A stretch of DNA of 62,578 bases, taken from NCBI GenBank assembly GCA_003550345.1, contig PUJZ01000028.1, positions 1 to 62,578 of the forward strand. Direction: 5' to 3'. The notes under the pieces were generated by a model, which was given only the letters and a program-made list of their open reading frames with translations, did not search any database and was not told where the DNA came from. Below are positions 60,748 to 62,578 of this stretch, piece by piece. Source of the stretch: Methanomassiliicoccaceae archaeon (GTDB lineage: Archaea > Thermoplasmatota > Thermoplasmata > Methanomassiliicoccales > Methanomethylophilaceae). Within the stretch, counting starts at the first letter, position 1. Each line of letters begins with the position of its first letter. The translations under genes were made by a program, and so were the position numbers.

Positions 60748-61287
60748 ATGGTCGCTGTGAAAGCCATTATCAGCGCCGGCATGCCCGGATCTGGCAAGGA
60801 GGAGTTCCTGATGGCGCTGCGCCCCTTGGGGCTGCCCCACGTGCGCATGGGCGACGTCGTCAGGGAGGAGAAGGCGGCCAAGGGCTCCAGCGCGGCGACG
60901 GGGGATTTCGCCCAGGCCGAGAGGGAGGCGTACGGCGACGGCGTGTGGGCGTTGAGGACCTTGGACCGGATGGGCGAGGGGCCGGTGCTCATCGACGGCT
61001 GCCGCAGCCATGCTGAAGTGGAGGCGTTCCGCTCCGCCCTGGGCGACGGCCTCTGCGTCATCGCCCTGCACAGCGACCCCGCCACCCGCTACCAGCGCTT
61101 GCGGAGCAGGGGGCGGGAGGACGCGCCCGCGGACATGGAGGAGTTCCGCCGCAGGGACGAAAGGGAGATGGAGTGGGGCCTCGCCCGGGTCATAGCCCTC
61201 GCCGACGTCATGGTGGTCAACGACTCATCCCTGGAGGAGTTCCACCGCCGTTGCCTGGCTGCCGCCAGGAGGGTGATGGGGCGATGA
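60748..61287 (+). CDS. UPF0200 P-loop nucleotide kinase-like protein
   Basis: A 179-aa archaeal family related to dephospho-CoA and adenylate-type kinases. Walker A GMPGSGKEEF near 11-20, VRMGDVVREEK near 32-42, IDGCRSHAEVEAFRSAL, a lid-like RSRGREDAPADMEEF, and RDEREMEWGLARVIALADVMVVN. The family is conserved in euryarchaea with unknown substrate. It is coupled by an ATGA overlap to a 93-aa protein, which may be its partner. Confidence 0.8.
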   Translation: MVAVKAIISAGMPGSGKEEFLMALRPLGLPHVRMGDVVREEKAAKGSSAATGDFAQAEREAYGDGVWALRTLDRMGEGPVLIDGCRSHAEVEAFRSALGDGLCVIALHSDPATRYQRLRSRGREDAPADMEEFRRRDEREMEWGLARVIALADVMVVNDSSLEEFHRRCLAAARRVMGR

Positions 61288-61565
61288 GGTTCACCGTCGC
61301 CCGCCTCTGCGGCGGAAAGGCGTTGATGATGATACCGCGCGAGCCCGTCCCCTTGGACCTGCATGAGGCCGGTCGCATACTCTCCGTCGAGGCGGAGGGG
61401 TTCAGCGTGGAGGGGCCGATGTCCGTATGCCGCTGGAGGGGCATGGAGATGACGCTCTACGACCAGGGGAAGGTGATGTTCTACCCTCTGGAGGACCGGA
61501 AGAGGGGCATAGCCCTCGCCAGCGAGCTGCATGAGATGCTGGCCCCCGCCCGCTCCCGCGGCTGA
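61284..61565 (+). CDS. Small conserved-looking protein coupled to UPF0200
   Basis: A 93-aa protein that I do not recognise. It begins MRFTVARLCGGKALMMIP, then AGRILSVEAEGFSVEGPM, CRWRGMEMTLYDQGKVMFYP and a closing helix RGIALASELHEMLAP. The alternating pattern suggests a small alpha-beta fold, possibly nucleic-acid or ligand binding. Its ATG overlaps the UPF0200 stop by 4 bp, so it is a real translated gene and not a frame shadow. No TATA box of its own. Confidence 0.6.
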   Translation: MRFTVARLCGGKALMMIPREPVPLDLHEAGRILSVEAEGFSVEGPMSVCRWRGMEMTLYDQGKVMFYPLEDRKRGIALASELHEMLAPARSRG

Positions 61566-61644
61566 CGGCCTTCCGCGGACCTATCCATCTGAGTGGATGA
61601 CCGCTTCCATTCAGCGAGGGGGGATGGCGTTCCATCTCAGTTGG

Positions 61645-61653
61645 TTATTTATT
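61645..61653 (+). promoter_or_regulatory. TATA box for the DUF92 gene
   Basis: TTATTTATT is centred 28 bp before the ATG at 61677, which it favours over an upstream in-frame ATG at 61662. Confidence 0.5.
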
Positions 61654-61676
61654 CATGTTGCATGTTCACGGAAGGG

Positions 61677-62408
61677 ATGGATTTCCTGACCGAGGCGGCG
61701 GTCGCCCTGACGCTCTCCGCCCTGCTGTCCCTGCTGGCATGGAGGATGAGACTGCTGACGAGCTACGGCTCACTGTCGGCCTTCGCGGTGGGGAGCGTGA
61801 TCGGCGTCTTCGGCTCCCTAAGCTGGCTGGTGGTGCTTCTGGTCTTCACCTTCTTAGGCTTCGCCGCCACCCGCTACGGCCTGGTGCAGAAGAAGGAGCG
61901 GGGGGTCCAGGAGGGCCGCGACGGGGAGAGGGGGCACGTGAACGTCCTGGCGGTGGCGCTGGCCCCCTGCCTGGTCTCCGTGCTCAGCTTCGCCCTCGGC
62001 ATGCAGGGCACCATGGTGGCCAGCATAGCCTTCCTGGCCTCGATAAGCGTTGCCGCCTCCGACACCATCGCCAGCGAGATGGGGGTGATGTACCCCGATG
62101 TGTGGCTGATCACCACTCTGGAGAAGGTGCCGGCGGGGACGGACGGCGGCGTCTCGGTGATGGGCACCGCCTGGGCGGCGCTGGGGGCGCTGTTGGCCTC
62201 CGTGGTGGGCTGGATCGTCATATTCCCCGCCGACCCGCTCAACCCCCTGCTGCTGATACCTGTAGCCGCGGGCTTCCTGGGATGCGTGGCCGACAGCGTG
62301 CTCGGCGCCACCCTGGAGCGCAGGGGATATATCGGCAAGCACCTCAACAACATCTCCACCATGCTTCTGGGCTCGCTGCTGGCGGTGGGGCTCTACATGC
62401 TGCTGTGA
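61677..62408 (+). CDS. DUF92 membrane protein (VTE6-like)
   Basis: A 243-aa membrane protein of the DUF92/TIGR00297 family, with about six helices. Family marks are LLTSYGSLSAFAVGSVIGVF, FTFLGFAATRYGLVQKKERG, SIAFLASISVAASDTIASEM, and the hallmark KVPAGTDGGVSVMGT near 172-186, closing with ADSVLGATLERRGYIGKHL. Plant relatives are phytyl-phosphate kinases; an isoprenoid-phosphate kinase role in archaea would be inference. It is the last protein gene, 46 bp before the 5S rRNA. Confidence 0.82.
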   Translation: MDFLTEAAVALTLSALLSLLAWRMRLLTSYGSLSAFAVGSVIGVFGSLSWLVVLLVFTFLGFAATRYGLVQKKERGVQEGRDGERGHVNVLAVALAPCLVSVLSFALGMQGTMVASIAFLASISVAASDTIASEMGVMYPDVWLITTLEKVPAGTDGGVSVMGTAWAALGALLASVVGWIVIFPADPLNPLLLIPVAAGFLGCVADSVLGATLERRGYIGKHLNNISTMLLGSLLAVGLYMLL

Positions 62409-62425
62409 GCGGAGCTCCGATAGGG

Positions 62426-62433
62426 TTTTATAC
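62426..62433 (+). promoter_or_regulatory. TATA box for the 5S rRNA gene
   Basis: TTTTATAC is centred 25-26 bp before the predicted first base at 62455, so the 5S gene has its own promoter and is not processed from an rRNA operon transcript. Confidence 0.65.
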
Positions 62434-62454
62434 TCTCCAGCAATGCACATCCTT

Positions 62455-62578
62455 GGCATGACGGCCATAGCGGCGGGGTCACACCCGGTCCCATTCCGAA
62501 CCCGGAAGTAAAGTCCGCCCGCGTCCCTTGCTGTACTGTGTTGCGCGAGCGCACGGGAACCTTGGGGCGCCGTCAGCC
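62455..62578 (+). rRNA. rrf: 5S ribosomal RNA, at the window edge
   Basis: About 124 nt with the conserved 5S core AGCGGCGGGGTCACACCCGG, CCCATTCCGAACCCGGAAGT and GGGAACC. The terminal helix pairs TGACGGC (62459-62465) with GCCGTCA (62569-62575), extended by GGC/GCC around a bulged A, so the gene seems to end at or very near the last base shown. The upstream gene is a protein gene and a TATA box precedes the RNA, so it is a stand-alone 5S, as in Thermoplasmata and some other archaea. No 16S or 23S sequence is in view. Confidence 0.93.

Overview
The window reads as a GC-rich euryarchaeal chromosome from a methanogen. Archaeal marks are RNA polymerase subunit L, a CDC48 ATPase, a Hef-type helicase, Trm5, diphthine synthase Dph5, archaeosine synthase ArcS, archaeal-type cobalamin enzymes (CobY, CbiS/CobZ, the archaeal CobT family), a tRNA-Gly whose intron sits in a bulge-helix-bulge, and many TATA boxes about 25-28 bp upstream of ATG codons. 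A methanogenesis marker 8 protein and HypF point to a methanogen. The combination with high GC would fit Methanomassiliicoccales/Thermoplasmata, but the exact lineage is inference.

Layout. Bases 1-9.3 kb: hisE and a PHP phosphatase, MTA phosphorylase, a large GLUG-repeat surface protein, gcvH, a Cys-cluster protein, and hypF coupled to an ApgM-like enzyme. 9.3-18.1 kb: a corrinoid island. cobT runs right; cobD-cbiB-cbiS-cobS-cobY run left as a tight chain; a BtuFCD-type uptake system follows upstream and has an array of palindromic operators before btuF. 18.2-21.4 kb: a nitroreductase and an ABC-2 exporter. 21.4-29.8 kb: a phosphate island with phoU, pstB, a fused pstC-pstA and pstS, an SLC13-type permease, a second pstS and an AbrB-PhoU regulator. 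The two pstS genes share a nearly identical 28-bp promoter element at identical distance from their TTG starts.

29.9-41.4 kb: dUTPase, Trm5, Dph5, a BioD/DRTGG protein joined to an ADP-forming acyl-CoA synthetase, a GNAT, a candidate structured RNA next to an HNH protein, a membrane protein, a metallopeptidase, a DHH phosphoesterase, a CMD-family protein, and amtB-glnK with palindromes over its promoter. 41.6-45 kb: a putative stress operon (ArsR-like regulator, CDC48, Hsp20) ending in a hairpin/T-run terminator. 45-62.6 kb: methanogenesis marker 8, HesB-like protein, Hef helicase, DNA ligase, RpoL, TruD, a 1109-aa TPR protein, tRNA-Gly(TCC), ArcS, a second ABC-2 exporter, pyrBI, small conserved proteins, a DUF92 membrane protein and a lone 5S rRNA at the right edge.

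The genes are mostly housekeeping and nutrient acquisition (corrinoid, phosphate, ammonium). No insertion sequence, prophage or CRISPR array was seen. The least explained items are the regulatory palindromes before btuF, pstS and amtB and the structured RNA candidate near 36.0-36.25 kb.
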